The notes below the pieces were generated by a model. It did no database searches. It worked only from the letters and a program-made list of their open reading frames with translations, and was not told the DNA's origin. A stretch of DNA of 10,607 bases from DASSCW01 sp036556325 (lineage in GTDB: Bacteria > Chloroflexota > Limnocylindria > QHBO01). Position numbers and translations under genes: made by a program. Below are positions 5,509 through 10,607 of the stretch, one piece after another. The stretch is taken from positions 1 through 10,607 of the forward strand of contig DATBJR010000055.1 of assembly GCA_036556325.1 (NCBI GenBank), read 5' to 3'. Each line of letters opens with the position of its first letter. Position 1 is the first letter of the stretch.

Positions 5509-6717
5509 GTGATGAAGGCCCAGCCGGCGGTGCCCTCGGCGCCCACGGGCGCGACCTCGACGACGGGTGCCGTGGTGGCGCTCGAGCATGTCACCAAGCG
5601 CTACGGCCGCGGCGACGCGGCGCCGGCGGTGAACGACCTGTCGTTGACGATCGGCGCCGGTGAGATCTGCGTGCTGGTCGGCCCGTCGGGCTGTGGCAAG
5701 ACCACGACCATGAAGATGATCAACCGACTGATCGAGCCGACGTCGGGTCGGATCACGATCGCCGGCGAGGATGTCGGGGTGCTGCCGCGGGTGGAGCTGC
5801 GCCGCCGGATCGGCTACGTCATCCAGCAGGTGGGACTGTTCCCGCACATGACGGTGGCCGACAACGTGGCCATTGTGCCGCGCCTGCTGCGCTGGCCTGC
5901 GGCGCGGATCACGTCCCGGGTCGAGGAGCTGCTCGAGCTGGTCGGCCTGGACCCCGCCGGATATGGCGGTCGCTACCCTTCAGCCCTTTCCGGCGGCGAG
6001 CGTCAGCGGGTTGGCGTGGCGCGCGCGCTGGCCGCCGATCCCCCGGTGATGCTGATGGACGAGCCGTTCGGCGCGGTCGACCCCATCCGCCGCGAGCGGC
6101 TGCAGAACGAGTTCCTGCGCCTGCAGGAGAAGGTGCGCAAGACCGTAATCTTCGTGACCCATGACGTCGACGAGGCCATCAAGATGGCCGACCGCATCGC
6201 CATCCTGCAGCGCGGCGGCGTGCTGGCCCAGTACGACACCCCGGACGCCATCCTGGGCAGTCCGGCCAGCGAGTTCGTGGAGCGCTTCGTGGGCGCCGAT
6301 CGTGGCCTCAAGCGCCTCTCCCTGGGCCGGGTCCGCGACCTGCAGCTGACCCAGCCGGTCGTCGTGCGCCCAGGGGACTCGCGGAGTGACGCCCGGCGCC
6401 GGATGACGGAGGACGCCACCGGCTTCGCCCTCCTGCTCGACGCGGCCGATCGCCCACTGGGATGGATCGACGAGCGCGACCTGCGTGGGGACGGACCCAT
6501 CGACCCGGAATCGGCGATTCCCGGCGCGCCGACCGTCCAGCCGGAGACCACGCTGCGCGACGCGCTGTCCACCATGCTGCTCTCCAGCGTGCAGCTGGGG
6601 GTGGTTGTCGACGAGCGAGAGCGGGTGCTCGGCGTGGTCAGCGTGGATGACCTCAGCGAGGCGCTGCGCGGCGGCGATGGGGCGACGCCATCGGCTCGCG
6701 GTGGACCGCAGGCGTGA
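5509..6717 (+). CDS. opuCA: Quaternary-amine/osmoprotectant ABC importer ATPase with tandem CBS domains (OpuCA type)
   Basis: This 402-aa protein has the full ABC set: Walker A GPSGCGKTTT (58-67), a Q-loop within VIQQVGLFP (104-112), signature LSGGERQR (160-167), Walker B VMLMDE (180-185) and His218 in VTHD. IKMADRIAILQRGG (224-237) is typical of the glycine betaine/carnitine/choline subfamily. Residues about 275-390 form two CBS-like repeats, each ending in a D-E-R or V-D-D-L type strand-helix (GWIDERDL 318-325, GVVSVDDL 375-382). In OpuA/OpuC relatives this region tunes uptake to ionic strength or cyclic-di-AMP, so osmotic gating is plausible here. The frame opens GTG-ATG-AAG: either GTG 5509 (given) or ATG 5512 could be the start, and the promoter box 6-9 nt upstream fits both. 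The stop overlaps the next gene's GTG by 4 bp. Confidence 0.94.
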   Translation: MMKAQPAVPSAPTGATSTTGAVVALEHVTKRYGRGDAAPAVNDLSLTIGAGEICVLVGPSGCGKTTTMKMINRLIEPTSGRITIAGEDVGVLPRVELRRRIGYVIQQVGLFPHMTVADNVAIVPRLLRWPAARITSRVEELLELVGLDPAGYGGRYPSALSGGERQRVGVARALAADPPVMLMDEPFGAVDPIRRERLQNEFLRLQEKVRKTVIFVTHDVDEAIKMADRIAILQRGGVLAQYDTPDAILGSPASEFVERFVGADRGLKRLSLGRVRDLQLTQPVVVRPGDSRSDARRRMTEDATGFALLLDAADRPLGWIDERDLRGDGPIDPESAIPGAPTVQPETTLRDALSTMLLSSVQLGVVVDERERVLGVVSVDDLSEALRGGDGATPSARGGPQA

Positions 6718-7376
6718 GGTCGGGGCAGCCCTTCATCCGCCTGGACTGGCTGGTCGACAACGCCGACCAGCTGGCCCGCCGCGTGGGCGAGCAGCTGTAC
6801 ATCACGGTCATCGCCATCGTCATCGGAGTCATCGTCAGCTTCGGCCTGGCGCTGCTGGTGCGCCGCTACCCCCGCCTCGGCGGCCCGATCCTGGGCATCG
6901 CCGGGACGCTGTACGCCATTCCCAGCATCGCGGCGTTCGTGCTGCTGATCCCGATCACCCACCTCACCCTGTGGACCGCCGAGATCGTGCTGGTCAGCTA
7001 CACGCTGGTGATGCTGGTGCGGAACATGATCGCCGGCTTCCGGGCGGTGCCGGCCGACGTGCTGGAGGCAGCCGACGGGATGGGCTACACGAATGCCCAG
7101 CGGCTGTGGCGGGTGGAGCTGCCCATCGCCACGCCCATCATCATCGCCGGGGTCCGGATCGCCACCGTCACGACCATGGGCCTCGTGACGATCGCGGCCC
7201 TCATCGGCAGCGGCGGGCTGGGCTACGTGATCGTGAACCTGGGCATCCTGCGCCAGTTCCCGACCGCCACCATCAGCGGGGTGGTGCTGGTGGTGACGAT
7301 CTCGGCGCTGCTCGACTGGGGGCTGGCCATCCTCCAGCGCCGGCTGACGCCGTGGTCTCAGGCACGGGCGGGCTGA
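6714..7376 (+). CDS. Osmoprotectant ABC importer permease (OpuCB/OpuBB type)
   Basis: At 220 aa with about five or six membrane helices, this is a binding-protein-dependent inner membrane component. The ATPase-docking EAA loop reads EAADGMGYTNAQRLWRVELP (roughly residues 119-138), followed by the characteristic GVRIATVTTMGLVTIAALIG and a GSGGLGYVIV segment. The N-terminal region begins directly with WLVDNADQLARRVGEQLYIT, the OpuC-type permease opening. Its GTG start (6714-6716) overlaps the ATPase TGA as GTGA, so translation is very likely coupled. It would form a heterodimeric channel with the second permease downstream, importing glycine betaine, choline, carnitine or a similar amine. Confidence 0.93.
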   Translation: MRSGQPFIRLDWLVDNADQLARRVGEQLYITVIAIVIGVIVSFGLALLVRRYPRLGGPILGIAGTLYAIPSIAAFVLLIPITHLTLWTAEIVLVSYTLVMLVRNMIAGFRAVPADVLEAADGMGYTNAQRLWRVELPIATPIIIAGVRIATVTTMGLVTIAALIGSGGLGYVIVNLGILRQFPTATISGVVLVVTISALLDWGLAILQRRLTPWSQARAG

Positions 7377-7380
7377 GCCG

Positions 7381-8124
7381 ATGGAGTTCCTGGGCGAGGT
7401 TCTTGCCTGGTACGTCGATCCACACCAATGGACCGGTCGCCAGACGCTGGGCGGTGAGATCGGTGGCACGCTGCTGCTGGCCGCGCTGTCGCTGGCGGTG
7501 GCGCTGCTGATCGCCATGCCGATTGGCCTCTACATCGGCCACACCGGGCGGGGCGCGCAGGCCGCGGTGTCCATCGCGAACATCGGCCGCGCAGTTCCCT
7601 CGCTGGGCTGGATGGGCATTGCCTACCCGATCACCACCGCCCTCTTCGCGCGGGCCGGACACGGCCTGATGCCATCGGTGATCGCCCTGGCCCTGCTCGG
7701 CATCCCGCCCATCGTGACGAACACCTATGCCGGCCTGCGGGAGGTGGACCCCGACCTCCACGAGGCCGGGCGCGGCGTGGGCATGACCGAGGGCCAGCTG
7801 CTCTGGCGGGTGGAGGTGCCGGTGGCCCTGCCGGTGATCATGGCGGGCATCCGCTCGTCGGCCGTCGCGATCGTGGCGACCACCCCGCTGATGAGCCTCA
7901 TCGGGGCCGACACGCTGGGCGACTACATCATCGCCGGGCTGAACCTGAACGACACCGTTCGGGTGTTCGCGGCCGCGCTGCTGGTGGTCGTGGCGGCCCT
8001 GGCGACCGAAGCCCTGTTCGCCTGGCTGGAGCGCCGGGCCACCTCGCCTGGCTTGCGCGCACGGGCCGCCGACGCGGCCGCGGGCGGGCCGTTCAACGCC
8101 GAACCGGCCGGGGCAGCGGGCTGA
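7381..8124 (+). CDS. Osmoprotectant ABC importer permease, second subunit (OpuCD/OpuBD type)
   Basis: This 247-aa protein starts 4 bp after the first permease stop. It carries the permease core with an EAA loop EAGRGVGMTEGQLLWRVEVP (about 127-146) and the expected IGADTLGDYIIAGLNLND segment, where the family has a G-x-G-x-x-G/D-x-I pattern. The hydrophobic helices run from about residue 30 to 222, and the last 25 residues are a low-complexity Ala/Gly/Arg tail. It is closely related in design to the preceding permease but differs clearly in sequence, as expected for a heterodimer rather than a recent duplication. It should pair with the first permease and the ATPase. Confidence 0.93.
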   Translation: MEFLGEVLAWYVDPHQWTGRQTLGGEIGGTLLLAALSLAVALLIAMPIGLYIGHTGRGAQAAVSIANIGRAVPSLGWMGIAYPITTALFARAGHGLMPSVIALALLGIPPIVTNTYAGLREVDPDLHEAGRGVGMTEGQLLWRVEVPVALPVIMAGIRSSAVAIVATTPLMSLIGADTLGDYIIAGLNLNDTVRVFAAALLVVVAALATEALFAWLERRATSPGLRARAADAAAGGPFNAEPAGAAG

Positions 8125-8180
8125 TCCGACCGCCCGCGGTGTGTCCGGCCGCGTACATGGGACCGTCACAGGCGCGCTGC

Positions 8181-8186
8181 TAGACT
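8181..8186 (+). promoter_or_regulatory. Candidate -10 box (TAGACT) ahead of the binding-protein gene
   Basis: TAGACT sits in the 128-bp gap after the permease and would give a leader of about 60 nt before the ATG at 8253. No good -35 is visible. A separate promoter would let the binding protein be made in excess over the membrane complex, as is common for ABC importers. Confidence 0.35.
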
Positions 8187-8201
8187 GGCCGTTCGCGGCC
8201 A
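8186..8201 (+). other. UUCG-loop hairpin between permease and binding-protein genes
   Basis: TGGCCG-TTCG-CGGCCA is a perfect 6-bp stem closed by a TTCG tetraloop, 61 bp past the permease stop. No T run follows, so it is not a classical terminator. On a transcript reading through from the permease it could block 3'-to-5' decay or mark processing. If transcription starts just after the TAGACT box, only part of it is transcribed. Confidence 0.4.
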
Positions 8202-8241
8202 CCGTTTCGGCGCGCGAACCCCCATTTCACACCGGAGCCTA

Positions 8242-8249
8242 AGGAGGAC
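8242..8249 (+). promoter_or_regulatory. Strong Shine-Dalgarno of the binding-protein gene
   Basis: AAGGAGGA lies 3 nt before the ATG at 8253, with its core AGGAGG 4 nt before it. It is a near-perfect match to the 16S rRNA anti-Shine-Dalgarno. It is the only obvious one in the window and fixes the start. It suggests high expression of the binding protein compared with the rest of the operon. Confidence 0.8.
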
Positions 8250-8252
8250 CCA

Positions 8253-9209
8253 ATGCGGAAGACCCGCACGCTCGCTCTCGGGGCGGCGATGCTGACGCTC
8301 GTCATGAGCGCCTGCTCGCCGGGTGGGAGCGGGAGCCCGGCTGGATCGGCCAGCGGCGCTGCCAGCGGCAGCCCGGCGGCCGAGAAGCCAACGGTCAAGG
8401 TCGGCTCGGCCGGCTTCTACGAGGCCGCCGTGGTCGGCGAGATGTATGCGCAGGCGCTGGAGGCCAAGGGCTTCACCGTCGAGCGCCACCTGGAGATCGG
8501 CGAGCGTCCCGCGGTGCACCAGGCCATGGAGAGCGGCGACGTCAATCTCATCCCCGAATACCTGGGCGGCCTGGCCGCGCAGCTGAACCAATCGGCCGAC
8601 CTGCCGACGGATCCCCAGCAGGCCTGGGATAACCTGCAGGCGCCGCTGGCGGACAAGGGCTGGGTGGCGTTCGGCTTCTCGCCGGGCACCGATGCTGACG
8701 GGTTCGCCGTCCGCGCCGAGACCGCGCAGAAGTTCAACCTGGCCACCATGTCCGACGTCGCCAAGGTCGCCGACCAGCTGGTCTGGGGCGTGGCCGAGGG
8801 ATGCCCCGACAACCCGGTCTGCGGACCCGGGCTGAAGGACAAGTACGGCATCGACCTGGACAAGCTGGACGTCGAGTCGGAGCCGCCCTGCGGCCCCGAC
8901 ATCATCACCGCCCTGAACAACAAGGTCATCGACGTCGCGCAGGTCTGCACCACGCAGCCCGACATCGTCTCGTCGAACCTGACCCTGCTGGAGGACGACC
9001 AGCATCTCCAGCCCGCCCAGAACATGGTGGGCGTCGCGACCAAGGAGCTCGCCGATGCCGGCGGGACGGACCTGGCCGATACCATCGACGCCATCAACGA
9101 GGCGCTGACCACCGAGGCGCTCACCCAGCTGGGCGTCGAGATCAACGTGGACCAGAAGGACATCGCCGACGTGGCGCATGACTTCCTGGACTCGAACGGC
9201 CTGATGTAG
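8253..9209 (+). CDS. Lipoprotein substrate-binding protein of the osmoprotectant ABC importer (OsmF/OpuCC type)
   Basis: This 318-aa protein has a lipoprotein signal: basic MRKTR, a hydrophobic stretch to residue 18, and lipobox VMSAC with Cys21 as the lipidation site. A Gly/Ser/Ala/Pro-rich linker follows (22-45). The OpuAC-type binding fold starts at KVGSAGFYEAAVVGEMYAQA (49-68), with AVHQAMESGDVNLIPEYLGGL (87-107) where relatives usually read IPEYTGT, so this part of the ligand pocket differs. Four further Cys at 184, 190, 213 and 232 (GCPDNPVC and two more) could make two disulfides outside the cell. Ligand identity (glycine betaine, choline, carnitine or another amine) cannot be decided. 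Context with the CBS-containing ATPase and two permeases makes the transporter assignment secure. It follows a 128-bp gap and its own ribosome-binding site, and ends 20 bp before a strong terminator. Confidence 0.92.
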   Translation: MRKTRTLALGAAMLTLVMSACSPGGSGSPAGSASGAASGSPAAEKPTVKVGSAGFYEAAVVGEMYAQALEAKGFTVERHLEIGERPAVHQAMESGDVNLIPEYLGGLAAQLNQSADLPTDPQQAWDNLQAPLADKGWVAFGFSPGTDADGFAVRAETAQKFNLATMSDVAKVADQLVWGVAEGCPDNPVCGPGLKDKYGIDLDKLDVESEPPCGPDIITALNNKVIDVAQVCTTQPDIVSSNLTLLEDDQHLQPAQNMVGVATKELADAGGTDLADTIDAINEALTTEALTQLGVEINVDQKDIADVAHDFLDSNGLM

Positions 9210-9229
9210 GCCGATCCCTCCACGGAGCC

Positions 9230-9271
9230 GATACGGGCGGGGCGCCGAGAGCATCCCGCCCGTATCCTTTT
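9230..9271 (+). terminator. Intrinsic terminator of the importer operon
   Basis: GATACGGGCGGG (9230-9241) and CCCGCCCGTATC (9255-9266) form a perfect 12-bp stem with a 13-nt loop, followed by CTTTT (9267-9271). It begins 20 bp after the binding-protein stop. The right arm contains the TATCCT box proposed for the next gene. Confidence 0.8.
9263..9268 (+). promoter_or_regulatory. Candidate -10 box (TATCCT) for the DUF1684 gene, inside the terminator arm
   Basis: TATCCT ends 12 nt before the ATG at 9281 and spans the last bases of the terminator stem. No separate promoter space exists between the terminator and the gene, so either this is the promoter or the gene depends on readthrough. No -35 match is apparent. 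Confidence 0.3.
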
Positions 9272-9280
9272 GGACGACCC

Positions 9281-9904
9281 ATGTCCGAACACCTCGACCT
9301 TGCCGACTGGCGGCGTCAGGTCGCGAGCCTGTACGCCGCCATGCGAGCCGACCGCCGCGCGCCGCAGCTGCGCCTGGTGACCTTCCGGGCCGCAAAGGAC
9401 CGCCTCTTCGGCGAGCATCCCTCGTCGCCGGTGCCCCAAGCAGCGCGCCGGGACTTCCCCGGACTGGCGTACTGGCGGCACGATCCGGCACTGCGCTTCA
9501 CGGCCCGCCTGGAGCCTGACCCCGACGCTCCGCCACCCGACGTCCCGCGTTCGGGCGAGGGCGCGGGGTTCCCCTACGCGCGGATCGGCTCGGTGTCCTT
9601 CGCGGTGGAGGGCAGGGACGTGCGGTTGGCGGTGTACTGGCTGAACGAGTACTCGGGCGGCATCTTCATCCCGTTCCGCGACGCGACCTCGGGGGCGGAG
9701 ACCTATGGCGGCGGGCGCTACCTGTGGGATTCGGCCAAGGGCGCGGACCTGGGGTCGAGCGGCGACGAGCTGGTGCTCGACTTCAACTATGCCTACCACC
9801 CCTCGTGCGTTTACGACCCGCGCTGGAGCTGCCCGTTGTCGCCGCAGGAGAACTGGCTGCCGGTGGCGATCCCCGCCGGCGAACGGCTGTCACCGGCCGG
9901 TTGA
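9281..9904 (+). CDS. DUF1684 family protein
   Basis: This 207-aa cytoplasmic protein of unknown biochemical function matches the DUF1684 pattern. It has an N-terminal W-R-x-x-V-x-x-L-Y helix (10-18), a central sheet with VYWLNEYSGGIFIPFRDATS (about 126-145), the family hallmark ETYGGGRYL, then LDFNYAYHPSCVYDPRWSCPLSPQENWLPVAIPAGE. The D-A/T-S-G-x-E-T-Y-G-G-G-R-Y, DFN-x-AY-x-P-x-C and CPL-x-P-x-E/N-x-L segments are all present and in order. The length is in the normal range for bacterial members. Its TGA overlaps the ATG of the next gene by one base (TGATG), so the two are probably co-translated. There is no signal peptide. Confidence 0.88.
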   Translation: MSEHLDLADWRRQVASLYAAMRADRRAPQLRLVTFRAAKDRLFGEHPSSPVPQAARRDFPGLAYWRHDPALRFTARLEPDPDAPPPDVPRSGEGAGFPYARIGSVSFAVEGRDVRLAVYWLNEYSGGIFIPFRDATSGAETYGGGRYLWDSAKGADLGSSGDELVLDFNYAYHPSCVYDPRWSCPLSPQENWLPVAIPAGERLSPAG

Positions 9905-10377
9905 TGGACTCCGCTGCCTCGACCACGGACCCACGGGCGCCGCGCCATTGCTACAAGTGCGGCCGCGAGATCGGGCCCGACCAGTCGATCTGCGAGGTCT
10001 GCAACCGGGCCGGCATGGCGACCCCGTCAGCCAGCCAGTACCACGGCACCATGGCGGTGGCAATCATCGCCGGGGTGGTCGGTCTCGCCATCTGGGCCAG
10101 CCTGGCGATGCGCGGCGTCGGTCCGTACCAGGCCTCGGTGGTCGGCTTCGTGCCGGCGGCAGGCGATGCCGTGGCGGTGACGGTGCAGGTCGCGAACCAG
10201 GGCACGGCCCGCGGGACGCCAACCTGCCGCCTGGAAGCCCAGGACGCCGCGCATCGGCCGCTTCGCAGCGCCGGCCTGGAGACCGCGCAGATCGACGGCG
10301 GCCAGACCGCGACCTTCTCGGGGCGCATCCCGGGCCTGCCGCAGCCGCCGGCGGCGGTCACGGTCAGCTGTCGCTGA
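9904..10377 (+). CDS. Zinc-ribbon plus single-TM small protein of unknown function
   Basis: This 157-aa protein starts at the ATG of the TGATG overlap with the DUF1684 stop. It has three parts. A short Pro/Ser leader precedes a zinc ribbon C-x2-C-x10-C-x2-C (Cys16, Cys19, Cys30, Cys33). One TM helix follows (about 50-69, TMAVAIIAGVVGLAIWASLAM). The C-terminal domain of about 85 residues (73-157) has alternating strands and VAVTVQVANQGTARGTPTCR (89-108), reminiscent of small beta-sandwich domains of the FxLYD/CARDB kind. The ribbon would be in the cytoplasm and the beta domain outside. The function is unknown. The start given here is the only one that begins just before the zinc ribbon; the frame is open further upstream, but there it shadows the DUF1684 gene. 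Confidence 0.78.
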   Translation: MDSAASTTDPRAPRHCYKCGREIGPDQSICEVCNRAGMATPSASQYHGTMAVAIIAGVVGLAIWASLAMRGVGPYQASVVGFVPAAGDAVAVTVQVANQGTARGTPTCRLEAQDAAHRPLRSAGLETAQIDGGQTATFSGRIPGLPQPPAAVTVSCR

Positions 10378-10378
10378 C
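10363..10378. terminator. Weak hairpin at the convergent gene ends
   Basis: GTCAGC-TGTC-GCTGAC is a perfect 6-bp stem with a 4-nt loop that includes the stop codon of the zinc-ribbon gene. The convergent gene ends 20 bp further on. No T run follows on either strand, so it is at best a partial bidirectional terminator. Confidence 0.25.
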
Positions 10379-10397
10379 GGTCAGCCCAACCTGACGC

Positions 10398-10607
10398 TCA
10401 GCCCTCGCCGAGGACGACCCGGACGTCGACCAGGCCGGCGGACAGCGGCCGGTCGCTCACCAGGCTCCAGGCCTCTTCGGAGAGGTCCGCGACACGCTGA
10501 TCGACGCTGCCCCAGTAGCAGTCGCACCAGTCGACCACCGGCAGCGTGGCGCAGCGATCCGCGCAGACGGTCACCTGCTTCACCACCTCCCCGGTGTAGC
10601 GGCCGCC
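10398..10607 (-). CDS. Partial gene: C-terminus of a probable RlpA-like double-psi beta-barrel protein
   Basis: Only the last 69 codons are inside the window; the frame is open to base 10607, so the start lies beyond it. A GTG at 10586 is internal, since in-frame residues GGRYTGE precede it. The visible end has a V-T-V-C-A-D-R-C strand, a WCDCYW cluster, then VADLSEEAWSLV and PLSAGLVDVRVVLG. The D-L-S-x-x-A-W-x-x-L and L-x-x-G-x-x-x-V-x-V spacing matches the last strands and helix of RlpA/expansin-type double-psi beta-barrels, which act in the cell wall. Four Cys within about 20 residues suggest a disulfide-stabilised secreted protein. The family call is by pattern only; without the N-terminus neither export signal nor catalytic Asp can be checked. 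Confidence 0.6.
   Translation of the reverse strand, partial: GGRYTGEVVKQVTVCADRCATLPVVDWCDCYWGSVDQRVADLSEEAWSLVSDRPLSAGLVDVRVVLGEG

Noticed and set aside
6714..8124. Two adjacent permeases as a recent gene duplication
   Set aside because: They share only the family core and differ in length, N-terminus and most positions, which is the normal heterodimeric permease pair of OpuC-type importers.
3268..9209. Many long open frames on the opposite strand and in alternative frames of the membrane protein and importer genes
   Set aside because: They are Arg/Gly/His/Gln-rich shadow frames typical of very GC-rich DNA. None has family motifs, while the chosen frames have clear domains.

Overview
This is a very GC-rich bacterial chromosomal window with tight gene packing, 1-8 bp gene overlaps and strong G/C preference at third codon positions. 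The gene content is a detached B12-binding mutase subunit, an LLM-class (F420-type) oxidoreductase, a DUF1684 protein, a lipoprotein-anchored quaternary-amine importer, and many start codons with a -10-like box directly in front and no Shine-Dalgarno. This suggests a soil or freshwater Chloroflexota lineage, with an actinobacterium as the main alternative. That assignment is inference from style and gene mix, not a match.

Minus strand, 1-2538. In transcription order this side carries GTP cyclohydrolase I (folE), then an operon of pterin-4a-carbinolamine dehydratase, an LLM-class oxidoreductase, a stand-alone B12-binding domain of the methylmalonyl-CoA mutase type, and a gene cut by the window edge that repeats the C-terminal half of that B12 domain. 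Operon members overlap by 4, 4 and 8 bp, so translational coupling is likely. folE and the dehydratase are both pterin enzymes but are separated by 136 bp, with a candidate promoter for the second.

Plus strand, 2633-5475. A 191-aa protein that looks like a NERD (nuclease-related) domain with substituted catalytic positions is followed by a 735-aa polytopic membrane protein with a GT-C glycosyltransferase-like layout.

Plus strand, 5509-9209. A complete OpuC/OsmF-type ABC importer for compatible solutes or other quaternary amines: ATPase with tandem CBS domains, two permeases, and a lipoprotein binding protein. The first three genes are nearly contiguous. The binding protein sits behind its own leader, which has the one clear Shine-Dalgarno I see in the window. 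The unit ends in a strong 12-bp-stem terminator.

Plus strand, 9281-10377. A DUF1684 protein overlaps by 1 bp a small zinc-ribbon plus single-TM protein. At the right edge, a convergent minus-strand gene enters, probably the C-terminus of a secreted RlpA-like double-psi beta-barrel protein.

No RNA gene, CRISPR array, insertion sequence or phage-like gene was seen, and no stretch over 300 bp lacks a gene. Most of the window is ordinary housekeeping and transport. The best leads are the half B12-domain duplication, the recurrent leaderless-type promoters, the NERD-like protein with altered active site, and the terminator that shares bases with the next promoter. I do not see a convincing new multi-gene system.
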